Assembly (NCBI GenBank): GCA_964433755.1
Contig: CAYSSR010000001.1
Location: 868,001-932,000 of the forward strand
Direction of reading: 5' to 3'
Origin: JAUVXJ01 sp964433755
GTDB lineage: Bacteria; Chloroflexota; Anaerolineae; UBA7937; B3-Chlor
Length of the DNA: 64,000 nt
The translations under genes and the position numbers were made by a program. The notes under the pieces were generated by a model. The model was not told the origin of the DNA. It worked only from the letters and a program-made list of their open reading frames with translations, and ran no database searches. Shown here one piece after another: positions 42,028 to 51,794 of this stretch; positions within the stretch are counted from its first letter, which is position 1, and each line of letters begins with the position of its first letter.

Positions 42028-44019
42028 CTAAGCCTCTTCGACGGTCACGCCGGCCATACTGTAGGGGCTGACCTTCGCGCCTTTGGCTTTGGCCTTCAAC
42101 CACGCATTCCAGGCACGATCACCGCTCTGCCCGAATCGAGCTGGGTCGTACTCGGGCAAGCCGAGCGCGGCCCGCTTCTTGTCGATGTGGTCCAGCGACT
42201 TCTTCACGATCTGCGCAGGATCGGGCTCGAACTCGAGCTTCCCGCCGACCTTGCTTTCCCAGCCTTTGCTGATGAGCTCGGTGACTGCGTCGCTGCCCTC
42301 GACGGGCGACTTGACGCCAAAGAGCACGTATGCCCCAGAAGCCACGAAGTACGTGCCGATGGATATGGCCTTCTCGCTCATCCATTCGGGAGCGATGCCC
42401 ACGCCAGGAATGTCGGAGATATCCTCTCCGAGCCCGCCTTCGGAGGCCATCTCCGCCAGGACGGTCAAGATGCGGCTATTGTCCACGCAGGAGCCCATGT
42501 GCAGCACGGGCGGGATGCCCACAGTCTCGCAGATCTCTCGCAAGCCCGGCCCCGCATACTTCAGGGCCTCACCCTGTAGCAGTCCGTACTTGGCGTTGCA
42601 GATGGCCCCACAACCCGTTTGCACCACCAGGACGTCGTTCTTGAGGAACTCTTTGACGATCCCAAAGTGGGCCTCGTCGTGGACGACCCTGGGGTTGTTG
42701 CAGCCCACCACACCGGCCACGCCTCGCAGCCGCCCTGCCATGATGGCATCATTCAGCGGCCGCAAAGAAGCGCGGTAGTAGCCGCCCAGCATGTAGCGTA
42801 TGTACTCGTGGGAGAAGCCGGGGACCATGTTGTCCATCTCATCAGGGATGTACATGGACCCACGGTTGGGGTAGTTGTCGATCCCGGCTTTGACGATCTC
42901 CCGCGCGATTTCCGGAGCCCGGTGCTCGTCGAACTCCATGTGCGTGGCCCCGGTAATCTTGGCTTTGGGCGAAGTGGTGATGATGTGCGTGTGGAAATCC
43001 TGCGCCGTGTTGACAAGACCTTGGAAGATGCACTGGATGTCCACCACCATGGCCTCCACTGCGCCAGTGAGGATGGCAAGCTCCTGGTCCAGGAAGTTGC
43101 CGGCCGAGGGCACGCCCTGCCGCATGAGAGTCTCGTTGGAGGTGCAGCAGATACCAGCGAGGTTGATGCCCTTCGCTCCCTTGGACTTGGCGTACTCGAT
43201 CATCTCGGGGTCTCTGGCCGCGGCGACGATCATCTCAGAGAGGGTAGGCTCGTGCCCGTGAATGACGATGTTGACTTCGTCCTCGCGCAGCACTCCGAGG
43301 TTGACCTGGGTAACGAGAGGGTTGGGCGTGCCGAACAGAATGTCAGAGATGTCCGTGGCGAGCATGGAGCCACCCCAGCCATCTCCCAGTGCTGCTCGCA
43401 TACCCTGATCGAGGATGTGCTCCGCATCCTGGTCGTTGCCGACGTGCGTGCGGTGCATGATCTCCACGATCTCTCGGTCCACGCCACGGGGGGCGATACG
43501 CAAGTCGCGCCAGATCTGCTGTCGCTTCTCGGGCGCTCTCGCCAGATAGAGGATCTCGCCGGACTGCCTGCCGAACTCGGACAAGGCCTTGTCGGCCACG
43601 TCGACGGCAATCTCCTCTTTGGAGCGCCCCCCGATCTCCACGCCCAGATCACGAGCGACCTCGCGAAGCTTGAACTCGTCGCGAATCCGGTATCCTGGAG
43701 CTTCGCCTGTTGCTGCACCGTGAAGGACGAAACAAAGGTCGCGACCGTGGTCAGAGTGCGACGCGGCCCCTGCCGCTATCATTCTGGCCAGGTTTCTCGC
43801 GACCACGGTCTCCAGAGTGGCCCCGCAGATGCCGACCTGTCCCTCCTTGGTGAGGCGGCACGGTCCCATGGCGCAGTTCTTGCAGCACTGTCCCTTGGAG
43901 CCTATGGGACAGGGTTTCAACTCGTCAGCTCGGTCGAAGGCCGTAGAAATGCCCATTTCCGCAGCCTTCTGAAGCATTGCTTCGGCTGCGGGATCGATAG
44001 TCTTGCCAGTATCTGCCAT
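42028..44019 (-). CDS. cooS: Anaerobic CO dehydrogenase catalytic subunit
   Basis: 663-residue Ni-Fe CODH (AcsA/CooS) that interconverts CO2 and CO at the C-cluster and feeds CO to AcsB. D- and B-cluster cysteines: CPIGSKGQCCKNCAMGPC, then GICGATLETVVARNLARM. C-cluster region: GICCTSNETLMRQG, GCNNPRVVHD, VQTGCGAICNAKYGLL and MGSCVDNSRI. Pairing with acsB 15 nt downstream identifies it as the ACS-associated form (acsA). No cooC nickel-insertion ATPase is in the window; the small HMA-like gene directly upstream may have a metal role. Confidence 0.95.
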   Translation of the reverse strand: MADTGKTIDPAAEAMLQKAAEMGISTAFDRADELKPCPIGSKGQCCKNCAMGPCRLTKEGQVGICGATLETVVARNLARMIAAGAASHSDHGRDLCFVLHGAATGEAPGYRIRDEFKLREVARDLGVEIGGRSKEEIAVDVADKALSEFGRQSGEILYLARAPEKRQQIWRDLRIAPRGVDREIVEIMHRTHVGNDQDAEHILDQGMRAALGDGWGGSMLATDISDILFGTPNPLVTQVNLGVLREDEVNIVIHGHEPTLSEMIVAAARDPEMIEYAKSKGAKGINLAGICCTSNETLMRQGVPSAGNFLDQELAILTGAVEAMVVDIQCIFQGLVNTAQDFHTHIITTSPKAKITGATHMEFDEHRAPEIAREIVKAGIDNYPNRGSMYIPDEMDNMVPGFSHEYIRYMLGGYYRASLRPLNDAIMAGRLRGVAGVVGCNNPRVVHDEAHFGIVKEFLKNDVLVVQTGCGAICNAKYGLLQGEALKYAGPGLREICETVGIPPVLHMGSCVDNSRILTVLAEMASEGGLGEDISDIPGVGIAPEWMSEKAISIGTYFVASGAYVLFGVKSPVEGSDAVTELISKGWESKVGGKLEFEPDPAQIVKKSLDHIDKKRAALGLPEYDPARFGQSGDRAWNAWLKAKAKGAKVSPYSMAGVTVEEA

Positions 44020-44102
44020 TTGGCTCTCCTCTCACTCCACTCGGTGTTGGCTCCCGCTGCTCGTCCGCGCAGTCGACGAGGCGGGTCGAACGCGAGGTGG
44101 CC

Positions 44103-44429
44103 CTAGTACCTGCGGAAATCTCCGGACATCTCAAGATCGGCTTGGTCGGTCTTGATGCAGCGCGAGGCGCATTCATACCACGCAGGGTCGCCGAGGCACG
44201 ATGGCTCTTGCTCGACCTTCTCCGGCTCGCCCACGGAGTAACCAGCCTTCTCTAGGGCCTCGACGAGGGCCTTCTCTGATAGCTTGCTGGTGTGCTCGAC
44301 TGTCACTTGTCTGGTGGCAGCGCTAGCCTGGATGCCCTCCACACCGGACAGCCCCTCGAGGATGCGACGCACCGCTGTGACGTGATGATCGGCATACATG
44401 GACGGTAGCGGCAAGGTTGAGACTGTCAC
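44103..44429 (-). CDS. Small HMA-like protein without CxxC, with Cys-rich tail
   Basis: 108 residues. Residues about 10-66 follow the heavy-metal-associated ferredoxin-like fold (VTAVRRILEGLSGVEGIQASAATRQVTVEH...LSEKALVEALEKAGYSV), but the usual MxCxxC loop is MYADHHV, so both metal cysteines are lost and a His pair is present. The tail has three cysteines (SCLGDPAWYECASRC). Start GTG 44429 has GGGGGTG about 7 nt upstream; the ATG at 44399 would remove the first strand. It lies between fhs (213 nt) and cooS (83 nt). A nickel carrier or CODH assembly factor is a reasonable guess, not shown. Confidence 0.7.
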   Translation of the reverse strand: MTVSTLPLPSMYADHHVTAVRRILEGLSGVEGIQASAATRQVTVEHTSKLSEKALVEALEKAGYSVGEPEKVEQEPSCLGDPAWYECASRCIKTDQADLEMSGDFRRY

Positions 44430-44642
44430 TTTGTTTCACCCCCTTCTAAAGTGGACTAAAATACTCCTATTTCCAATGATACCAGAAATCGCTCCGCAAC
44501 ACAACATCGTCTCGACAGCCACGTGCCGAGACGCGGGGCGAACCGGCCAGGGTGGTCCGCCCCGCAAAGTGGTCAGTGGTCGGTCGTGAGTCTGCGCTCA
44601 CTGCCCCCATCGTGCTTTCACACGAGGCGGCGGGTCGGTTGC

Positions 44643-46391
44643 CTAGAACAGGCCGAGAGTCTTGCCCGTCTCGTCGATATCCACGTCCATGAACGCCGGG
44701 CGTGAAGGCAGCCCAGGCATCGTGCGCATCTCGCCGCACAACGGATACAGGAAGCCCGCGCCGATGGAGGCCCTGATATCGCGAATGGCGAGGTTGTAGT
44801 TCTTCGGCACACCCTTCCAGCTTGGTTCGTGAGACAGAGAGAGGTGGGTCTTGGCCATGTTCAAGGGCAGCTTGTCGTAGCCCAGCTTGGTGTAGAGCCT
44901 GACTTTGGCCTCTGCTTGAGAGGTGTAGTCCACCCCATCCGCCCCGTACACCTTGGTGGCGATGGCCTCAATCTTGTCCTTGATGGGAATGTCGAGCGGA
45001 TACAGGAACTTGAAGTCGCTGGGCTTCTCGCAGGCCTTGACCACTGCCTCAGCGAGGGCTGCGCCTCCCTCACCACCCTTGGCCCAGACGTTGCTCTCCA
45101 CGGAGTCGTCGGCGCCAGCCTCGAGAGCGGCCTTCCTCACCAACTCTACCTCGGCGTCGGTATCCGCCGTGAACCGGTTGACGGCCACAACGACCGGGAC
45201 GCCGTACTGTCTGGCGATTCTGATGTTGGCCTTCAGGTTATCCAGGCCTTTCTCCAGCAACTCGAGGTTCTCTTGCTGGTACGCCGCATCGAGGGGTTTA
45301 CCTGCCACCACCTTGGGTCCGCCTCCGTGCATCTTGAGGGCCCTGATAGTGGCGGCCATGACCACGCAGTTGGGGATCAGGCCGCTGTACCGGCACTTGA
45401 TGTCGAAGAACTTCTCCATGCCGCAGTCGGCTCCGAAGCCCGATTCGGTGACCAGGTAGCCATCGGAGACCATCTTGAGGCCCATCATGTCGGAGATGAT
45501 GGATGAGTTGCCATGGGCGATGTTGGCGAACGGCCCGGCGTGGACGATGGCAGGGCTGTTCTCCAGAGTCTGCATCAGGTTGGGCATGAGGGCGTCTTTC
45601 ATGAGCACCGTCATAGCCCCGGCCACACCCAGGTCCTCGGCCGTGACAGGGTTGCGGCTCTTGTCGGTGCCGATGACGATTCTGCCCAATCGTTTCCGCA
45701 GGTCTTGAACGCCCGTCGTCAGAGCCAGGACGGCCATGACCTCGGAAGCGACAGTGATGTCGAAGCCTGACTGGCGGGGACGGCCGTCCCACTTGGTGCC
45801 CAGGCCCACGATCACGTTGCGCAGCGCCCTATCGTTGACGTCCACCACACGGTTCCAGGTCAGGCTGTAGGGGTCAATGTTCAGACGCTTCAGCCCCATG
45901 GCGTTCAACCTGTCGTCGCTCAGCGAGTCTTCGTGCATGATGCGAGCGTCGATCGCCGCGGCGAGAAGGTTGTGAGCCGCGCCCACGGCATGAATGTCGC
46001 CGGTGAGGTGAAGGTTGAAATCCTCCATGGGCACGACCTGCGAGTAACCACCGCCAGCCGCGCCGCCCTTGATGCCAAACGTGGGGCCTTGGGAGGGCTG
46101 CCGGATGACGGTGAGCACTTTCTTCTTGATGTAGTTCAAGCCCTGGCTCAGTCCGATGGTGGTCACAGTCTTTCCTTCACCCAGAGGCGTCGGGGTGATG
46201 GCCGTGACGTCGATGTACTTGCCGTTGGGCTTGTCCTTGAACTTCCCCAGGACGTCTAGGTGGATCTTGGCCTTGTACTTGCCGAAGAGATCGAGATCAT
46301 CCTCGTCGAGGCCCAGAATGCCGGCGATCTCCAGTATGGGTCTCAGCTTCGCCGCCTGTGCAATGTCCAGATCCGAGGGTACTCCTGCCAT
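44643..46391 (-). CDS. fhs: Formate-tetrahydrofolate ligase
   Basis: ATP-dependent synthesis of 10-formyl-THF from formate, first step of the methyl branch. 582 residues, slightly longer than the 555-560 norm. P-loop region ITPTPLGEGKTVTTIGL; QPSQGPTFGIKGGAAGGGYSQV, HLTGDIHAVGAAHNLLAAAIDAR, RQSGFDITVASEVMAVLAL and the C-terminal GAGFLYPLCGEMRTMPGLP are all family signatures. First gene of the leftward operon, 194 nt downstream of a consensus promoter with a palindrome in its spacer. No formate dehydrogenase is adjacent, so formate may come from elsewhere in the genome or from outside. Confidence 0.97.
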   Translation of the reverse strand: MAGVPSDLDIAQAAKLRPILEIAGILGLDEDDLDLFGKYKAKIHLDVLGKFKDKPNGKYIDVTAITPTPLGEGKTVTTIGLSQGLNYIKKKVLTVIRQPSQGPTFGIKGGAAGGGYSQVVPMEDFNLHLTGDIHAVGAAHNLLAAAIDARIMHEDSLSDDRLNAMGLKRLNIDPYSLTWNRVVDVNDRALRNVIVGLGTKWDGRPRQSGFDITVASEVMAVLALTTGVQDLRKRLGRIVIGTDKSRNPVTAEDLGVAGAMTVLMKDALMPNLMQTLENSPAIVHAGPFANIAHGNSSIISDMMGLKMVSDGYLVTESGFGADCGMEKFFDIKCRYSGLIPNCVVMAATIRALKMHGGGPKVVAGKPLDAAYQQENLELLEKGLDNLKANIRIARQYGVPVVVAVNRFTADTDAEVELVRKAALEAGADDSVESNVWAKGGEGGAALAEAVVKACEKPSDFKFLYPLDIPIKDKIEAIATKVYGADGVDYTSQAEAKVRLYTKLGYDKLPLNMAKTHLSLSHEPSWKGVPKNYNLAIRDIRASIGAGFLYPLCGEMRTMPGLPSRPAFMDVDIDETGKTLGLF

Positions 46392-46808
46392 TGTCTACCT
46401 CCTTCTTTGTTCGGCCTTTGCACCACCTGCACACACGAGTCGAGGCAGCGACCATCTCTGGCCCTGCCTCGATTATGTTACCCAGCCCCCGCGTTCTCGG
46501 TCTTCGCGTGCCTGAAAGACTGTGTAGATGGTTGGTGCCCCATACAATGTCACTTCATGATCTCCATCCTCTACTTATTTGCTGATTATAGTGCTGTTTG
46601 GAGCACTTGTCAAGTAGAAAACACTCGAAGCTGCAAGAAGTGCAGAACGCATGGCCGAGCCTCGGTTGAGAGAGAGGCCAACCTGGGCGCTGACAAGCGA
46701 CCCTCTGGCAGGCATATTTCCATCGGGCGGCCGAGAGCGCGGCAGGTTTCCGCTGTCAGGAGGGCATCCTCCGTTGTGGAAGTCATTTCTGTGGCGCCTC
46801 TCTATTCC
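46392..46808. other. Intergenic region: leader of the Wood-Ljungdahl operon
   Basis: 417 nt between the convergently read endonuclease end and fhs start. It contains the leftward promoter and operator-like palindrome at 46585-46613, leaving a 190-nt leader before fhs. No gene or clear terminator was found in the rest. Confidence 0.6.
46585..46613 (-). promoter_or_regulatory. Consensus sigma-70 promoter with operator-like palindrome
   Basis: On the minus strand TTGACA (46608-46613), exactly 17 nt, TATAAT (46585-46590): both hexamers match consensus. The spacer is an inverted repeat AGTGCT-CCAAAC-AGCACT (46590-46607), placed where a repressor would block RNA polymerase. It drives fhs and probably the 25-kb leftward block. 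Confidence 0.88.
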
Positions 46809-47582
46809 TCATAGCAGATTCGACTCAGGGGGCAGTACTCCTCCCTGGCGCTCGATGGCATCACGGACTCTGACCACGCAGGCGGCGGGCGAGCGGGCCA
46901 GACTTCGGGTGTCCAGGCGAAGGACGGCCCAGCCCTGCGCGGCTAGCTCGTACTGATCTATCGGTTGATGCTCTCGCACGACACGAACGTTCTGCACCAA
47001 CTGCTCGCCCTCCAAGAAGATGGCGATCTTGCCCTGCCTGCACAGCAAGGCGAAGTCTATCGTGTACCCTTCCTTGTCTTCTCTGAGAGGGTAGCGGCGT
47101 TCTGCGCTGATGCCGTTGTCCTTGAAGGCTTGCCAGAGTCGCTCTTCTTCCGCCCCGCCACACCACAGGTCGTTGATCTCCTCCGCCTCGAGCAGCCGCT
47201 CCAGAGTGGTGGGGATGAAGGTGATCCGGCGCAAACGGTGGCTCGGAATCGGTCGCGGCAGGCGGCGGAGCGCTCCGATCTCGATCTTGTAGTAGAGGGC
47301 ATCTGCCCGGGGATGGGCTGGCTCGTTGGGCAGCAGACTCCGCCTGTTGAACACGCGGTAGCGTCTGATGGGCGCATAGTAGCAGACAGACCACCGCTCC
47401 TCGGGAAAGGCTCTGGTGTGATAGAAGGCCAGGTAGTCTGCGCCAACCCTCGCTGGCGCCCGCTGGTAGGGTATGCGGTACCATCCCTGGTCGCGCGCGA
47501 TGTCGAGGTCTCGCTGGTTGTTCATCACCGCCACCAGCACGCGACTGGAGCGGGCAGGGCGTTCTTCCTTCGGCTCGTTCAC
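46809..47582 (-). CDS. DUF559-like (Vsr-fold) endonuclease domain protein
   Basis: 257 residues. The N-terminal half (VLVAVMNNQRDLDIARDQGWYRIP, ADYLAFYHTRAF) is a module I have seen only as conserved hypothetical. The C-terminal 110 residues match the DUF559/very-short-patch-repair nuclease layout: EEERLWQAFKDNGI, RRYPLREDKEGYTIDFALLC, KIAIFLEGEQL, then YELAAQGWAVLRLDT. Candidate catalytic residues are the Glu in EEERLW, Asp in IDFALLC and Glu in FLEGE. Start GTG 47582 has GGAG 7 nt upstream and follows uvsE by 4 nt; ATG 47597 would overlap it. Pairing with a UV endonuclease suggests a repair role. Confidence 0.7.
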   Translation of the reverse strand: MNEPKEERPARSSRVLVAVMNNQRDLDIARDQGWYRIPYQRAPARVGADYLAFYHTRAFPEERWSVCYYAPIRRYRVFNRRSLLPNEPAHPRADALYYKIEIGALRRLPRPIPSHRLRRITFIPTTLERLLEAEEINDLWCGGAEEERLWQAFKDNGISAERRYPLREDKEGYTIDFALLCRQGKIAIFLEGEQLVQNVRVVREHQPIDQYELAAQGWAVLRLDTRSLARSPAACVVRVRDAIERQGGVLPPESNLL

Positions 47583-47586
47583 GTCG

Positions 47587-48546
47587 TTACTCCGCATAGG
47601 TGTGGGGAGCAAAGCGAGCAAGCTGCTCGCGAAGGTGGAGCAGGGCCAGGTCTTTGGCCTTGGCCTCCAACATGATGTCGAAGTCGCGACGAGTGTGCTT
47701 CCTGGCCTCCTCGACGAAACGGGAAAACTGGAAAGGGTCGATGAAGTCAGCGTGCTGGTGCGGGCGAGGCGCACGAAGCTGGACGTTGGCGCCCTGCCTG
47801 TTCGGGCCCTTACGCTCGATGAGGCGCATAGCAGTGCGCGGCGAGCTGAAATGGACCTTTGGGGTGACGTCGGGCGGCCAGCTTCGCAGGCACGTCTCCA
47901 GGGCCTCTCCGACTCCCAATCCCTGCGGGTTGTGGTTCAAGTAGTGGAGGAAGTCGAAAACCAGGGGTAGGCCAGTCTGCTGGTTGACCCACGAGATGTC
48001 AGCGACGCAGAACCGCTTGTCATCGTTCTCCAGGGCCAATCGCCTCCGGACCGGAGTGGGGAGGCTCTCGTATCGCTCTACGAAGCGCGCCAGGGCGACG
48101 CCCTTGTCTCCATAGACCCCTCCCACGTGGGTCACGACCACCGCTTCTGGACCGAGGCCTATCCAATCGAGGATGCTGGCGTGCGCCTCGGCCTGTCGTG
48201 CAGACTGAGCGGCGACCCTCTCGTCCTCGGCGTTCAAGATGCTGACCAGCGGGAGGTGGAAGGAGAGGCGCAGGCGGAGCTCGTTGGCCATCTTGCCCAC
48301 CACCGCCAGTTCCTCCCGGCACTCCTCGATCTGGCCATGGAACTGGGGCATGTCGGGGTGGGTCACGTAGGGGGCCAGGTCGGAAGCCAAGCGATACATG
48401 CGGATCTCTTGCCTGTTGAGATAGACGAAGACGTCGCGCAGATAGGCCAGGCTGACGCTGAGATGCGGTTGGCTCTGCCAGCGTCTGCTGTCGTGGGACT
48501 TGAGACCTGCTTGTCCCAGAACCTTGACCGGGAATCCAAGTCGCAT
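47587..48546 (-). CDS. uvsE: UV damage endonuclease UvsE/UVDE
   Basis: 319-residue TIM-barrel nuclease that nicks 5' to UV photoproducts and some abasic sites. Family blocks are unmistakable: RLGFPVKVLGQAGLKSHDSR, HLSVSLAYLRDVFVYLN, IRMYRLASDLAPYVTHPD, LRLSFHLPLVSILN, VVVTHVGGVYGDKGVALARF, RLALENDDKRF and PLVFDFLHYLNH. Metal ligands fall in the His, Glu and Asp of these blocks. The ATG has no clear Shine-Dalgarno; a promoter lies 50 nt upstream (48597-48625). It is co-transcribed with the DUF559-like gene after 4 nt. Confidence 0.93.
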   Translation of the reverse strand: MRLGFPVKVLGQAGLKSHDSRRWQSQPHLSVSLAYLRDVFVYLNRQEIRMYRLASDLAPYVTHPDMPQFHGQIEECREELAVVGKMANELRLRLSFHLPLVSILNAEDERVAAQSARQAEAHASILDWIGLGPEAVVVTHVGGVYGDKGVALARFVERYESLPTPVRRRLALENDDKRFCVADISWVNQQTGLPLVFDFLHYLNHNPQGLGVGEALETCLRSWPPDVTPKVHFSSPRTAMRLIERKGPNRQGANVQLRAPRPHQHADFIDPFQFSRFVEEARKHTRRDFDIMLEAKAKDLALLHLREQLARFAPHTYAE

Positions 48547-48596
48547 GGATAAGTGCCTGCTGCGGCGTGATGCAGCGTCGCCGGGATGCCAAGGCT

Positions 48597-48625
48597 ATTG
48601 TAGCTGAGTGCGAAAGGAGAGACAA
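48597..48625 (-). promoter_or_regulatory. Promoter for uvsE
   Basis: On the minus strand TTGTCT (48620-48625), 17 nt, TACAAT (48597-48602). Confidence 0.6.
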
Positions 48626-48644
48626 GGTTTCGGGCCAGATAGGG

Positions 48645-48673
48645 TTGCCAGGAACGTCAAAAGGTTGTATAAT
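48645..48673 (+). promoter_or_regulatory. Sigma-70 promoter for the AAA+ gene
   Basis: TTGCCA (48645-48650), 17 nt, TATAAT (48668-48673). It leaves an unusually long leader of about 205 nt before the ATG. Confidence 0.8.
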
Positions 48674-48886
48674 GCGTGGTACAGTATGCAAGGAACCATC
48701 GCTGCGCTGGGAGCGGCCTGCGCCGAGGGTCGCTGCGGGGCGTGATTGTTCGCCGACAGGGCAGCGATAGGTTCGATGTAATGGCTTTCCCCTTAGCGTC
48801 TCCGACAAGACTCTTGTTGGGCCAAAAGTCGCAGAGCGCAGTAGAGGCGAGACATCGAAACAGAGCGTCGCAGGCGAGGAGTCGAG

Positions 48887-50203
<1,317 letters not shown>

Positions 50204-50265
50204 CAAGAGTGAGGTGTCCGTCGCCAGCTTAGGTGCCGGCGTCGGGCGATGGGTGCGAGAGAAGA

Positions 50266-50303
50266 GGGGGTCACTGGTCCCAGGCAGGGCGGTGGCCCCC
50301 TTT
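50266..50303 (+). terminator. Weak intrinsic terminator or attenuator
   Basis: GGGGGTCACTG pairs with CGGTGGCCCCC (two G-U pairs) and is followed by only TTT. It lies 12 nt before the LuxR-Kelch ATG, so it could also hide that gene's start. Confidence 0.45.
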
Positions 50304-50314
50304 GAGGATCATAG

Positions 50315-51628
50315 ATGGGTGAGGACAAGGCTGAGCTGACCGAGCGCGAGCTGGAGATAGTGCGCGCCGTGGCTACCGGCGCTACGAACCAGCAGATCGC
50401 GCAACAGCTGATGATCAGCGTAAACACGGTCAAGGTTCACCTCAAGAACATCTTCGTCAAGCTGGAGATCCAGTCCAGGACGGAGGTGGCTCTCCACGCG
50501 GTGCGCGAGGGGTTGATCGAGGTGGAGCGCCCGGTGGTGCCCTACGAGGTCGTCGATGAGGCGCAGCCGCTGGGACGCGAGCCGATCTCGAGATGGAAGC
50601 GGTTGGCGCTGGTATTAGCCGCGGCGCTGGCGGCGCTGCTGGTCTGGCTGCCGCGAGTGGAGCAGGTGCCGGCGTCGACGTCCGCGAGCGAGTTCGTGGA
50701 CGTGCCAGGTGCAGTACTCGTGACGGGACCCGAGCTGCAGGTACAGCGCTGGGAGACGATGGCGCCATTGCCCACGGCCCGCAGTCGCCTGGCTGCGGTG
50801 TACGATGGAGGTTTGATCTACACCATCGGCGGCGACACCCCTGAGGGCGTCACGGGTGTGGTGGAGGTCTACGATCTCATCGCCAACAGTTGGCGCGCCG
50901 GGACCGACAAGCCCACGGCGGTGCACAACGCCGGGGCGGCGGTGATGGAGGGGAAGGTCTACGTTCCGGGCGGCTACTCCGCCGAGGGCGGGGTCATCGC
51001 CGACCTGGAGATCTACGACCCCCAGGAAGATTCGTGGGCGCAGGGAGCCTCGATGCCCTTGGGGTTGTGTGCCTACGCCATCGCCGTGGTGGAGAACAAG
51101 CTGTACGTCTTCGGCGGGTGGGACGGTGTGAAGTACGTGGCCTCTACCTACGAGTACGATCCCTCGTCCGACGCGTGGACGGAGAAGACCCCCATGCCCT
51201 CCGCGCGTGGCTTCTCCGCCGCAGGCGTGGTCCAGGGTCGGGTCTACGTGGTGGGCGGCTACGACGGGAAGCAGGAGCTGGACCGGGTGCAGAGGTACGA
51301 CCCGTCGGCGGAGGGCGGAGGTTCTCCCTGGGTGGAGCTTTCGCCCATGAACGTGCCGAGGGGCGGGCTGGGGGTGGCGACCATCGCCGGCAGCCTCTAC
51401 GCCATCGGCGGGGGTTGGGATGGCTACCTGGCCTTCAACGAGCGGTACGATCCCCGTTCTGACCAGTGGTCGACGATAGAGACGCCGGTGGTCGGGGAGT
51501 GGAGGAACCTGGCGGTGGTGGCCAGCGAGACCAGGGTCTATGCCCTGGGCGGCTGGAGCCGGGAGTTCTTGGATACGAGCTACGAGTACATGGCGCTGTT
51601 TACGTATTATCTCCCCCAGGTCAGGTAG
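50315..51628 (+). CDS. Membrane-tethered LuxR-type regulator with Kelch propeller
   Basis: 437 residues. N-terminal LuxR/GerE helix-turn-helix (LTERELEIVRAVATGATNQQIAQQLMISVNTVKVHLKNIF, residues 8-47), a short linker, one TM segment (about 96-112, LALVLAAALAALLVWLP), then a Kelch beta-propeller of about five blades (about 140-430) outside the membrane. Blade signatures: VYTIGGD-like LIYTIGGDTPEG, VYVPGGYSAEGG, LYVFGGWDGVKY, VYVVGGYDGKQE and VYALGGWS. A one-protein signal path from an exported sensor to DNA is implied. No receiver domain is present. The ATG at 50315 follows the hairpin closely. Confidence 0.9.
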   Translation: MGEDKAELTERELEIVRAVATGATNQQIAQQLMISVNTVKVHLKNIFVKLEIQSRTEVALHAVREGLIEVERPVVPYEVVDEAQPLGREPISRWKRLALVLAAALAALLVWLPRVEQVPASTSASEFVDVPGAVLVTGPELQVQRWETMAPLPTARSRLAAVYDGGLIYTIGGDTPEGVTGVVEVYDLIANSWRAGTDKPTAVHNAGAAVMEGKVYVPGGYSAEGGVIADLEIYDPQEDSWAQGASMPLGLCAYAIAVVENKLYVFGGWDGVKYVASTYEYDPSSDAWTEKTPMPSARGFSAAGVVQGRVYVVGGYDGKQELDRVQRYDPSAEGGGSPWVELSPMNVPRGGLGVATIAGSLYAIGGGWDGYLAFNERYDPRSDQWSTIETPVVGEWRNLAVVASETRVYALGGWSREFLDTSYEYMALFTYYLPQVR

Positions 51629-51752
51629 GGGAGGCCTTCCCGCAAGGTCGTGCTAGTTCATAATTGACATAACGTTGGTCCAGGGTGGGGGCCTGTGTAG
51701 CCGCTGACGTCGTCCAAACGCGAGCAGGGCAGGGGATGCTGGGCGGCCGTGG

Positions 51753-51781
51753 TTGACAGCGGTGAAGATGCGAAGTATAAT
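51753..51781 (+). promoter_or_regulatory. Consensus promoter for tRNA-Lys
   Basis: TTGACA (51753-51758), 17 nt, TATAAT (51776-51781). Transcription would start a few bases before the tRNA 5' end at 51795. Confidence 0.9.
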
Positions 51782-51794
51782 ATGGGATTAGTGC

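Larger units (their letters stand above)
48547..48886. other. Divergent intergenic region with two promoters
   Basis: 340 nt between uvsE (-) and the AAA+ gene (+). It holds back-to-back promoters at 48597-48625 (-) and 48645-48673 (+) and a 210-nt leader for the ATPase gene. No gene was recognised in it. Confidence 0.6.

Noticed and set aside
28062..44019. Further selenocysteine codons in the hydrogenase, HdrA or CODH genes
   Set aside because: Those genes are continuously open with Cys codons at the sites where Sec occurs in some relatives (L2 motif, HdrA DCAMC).
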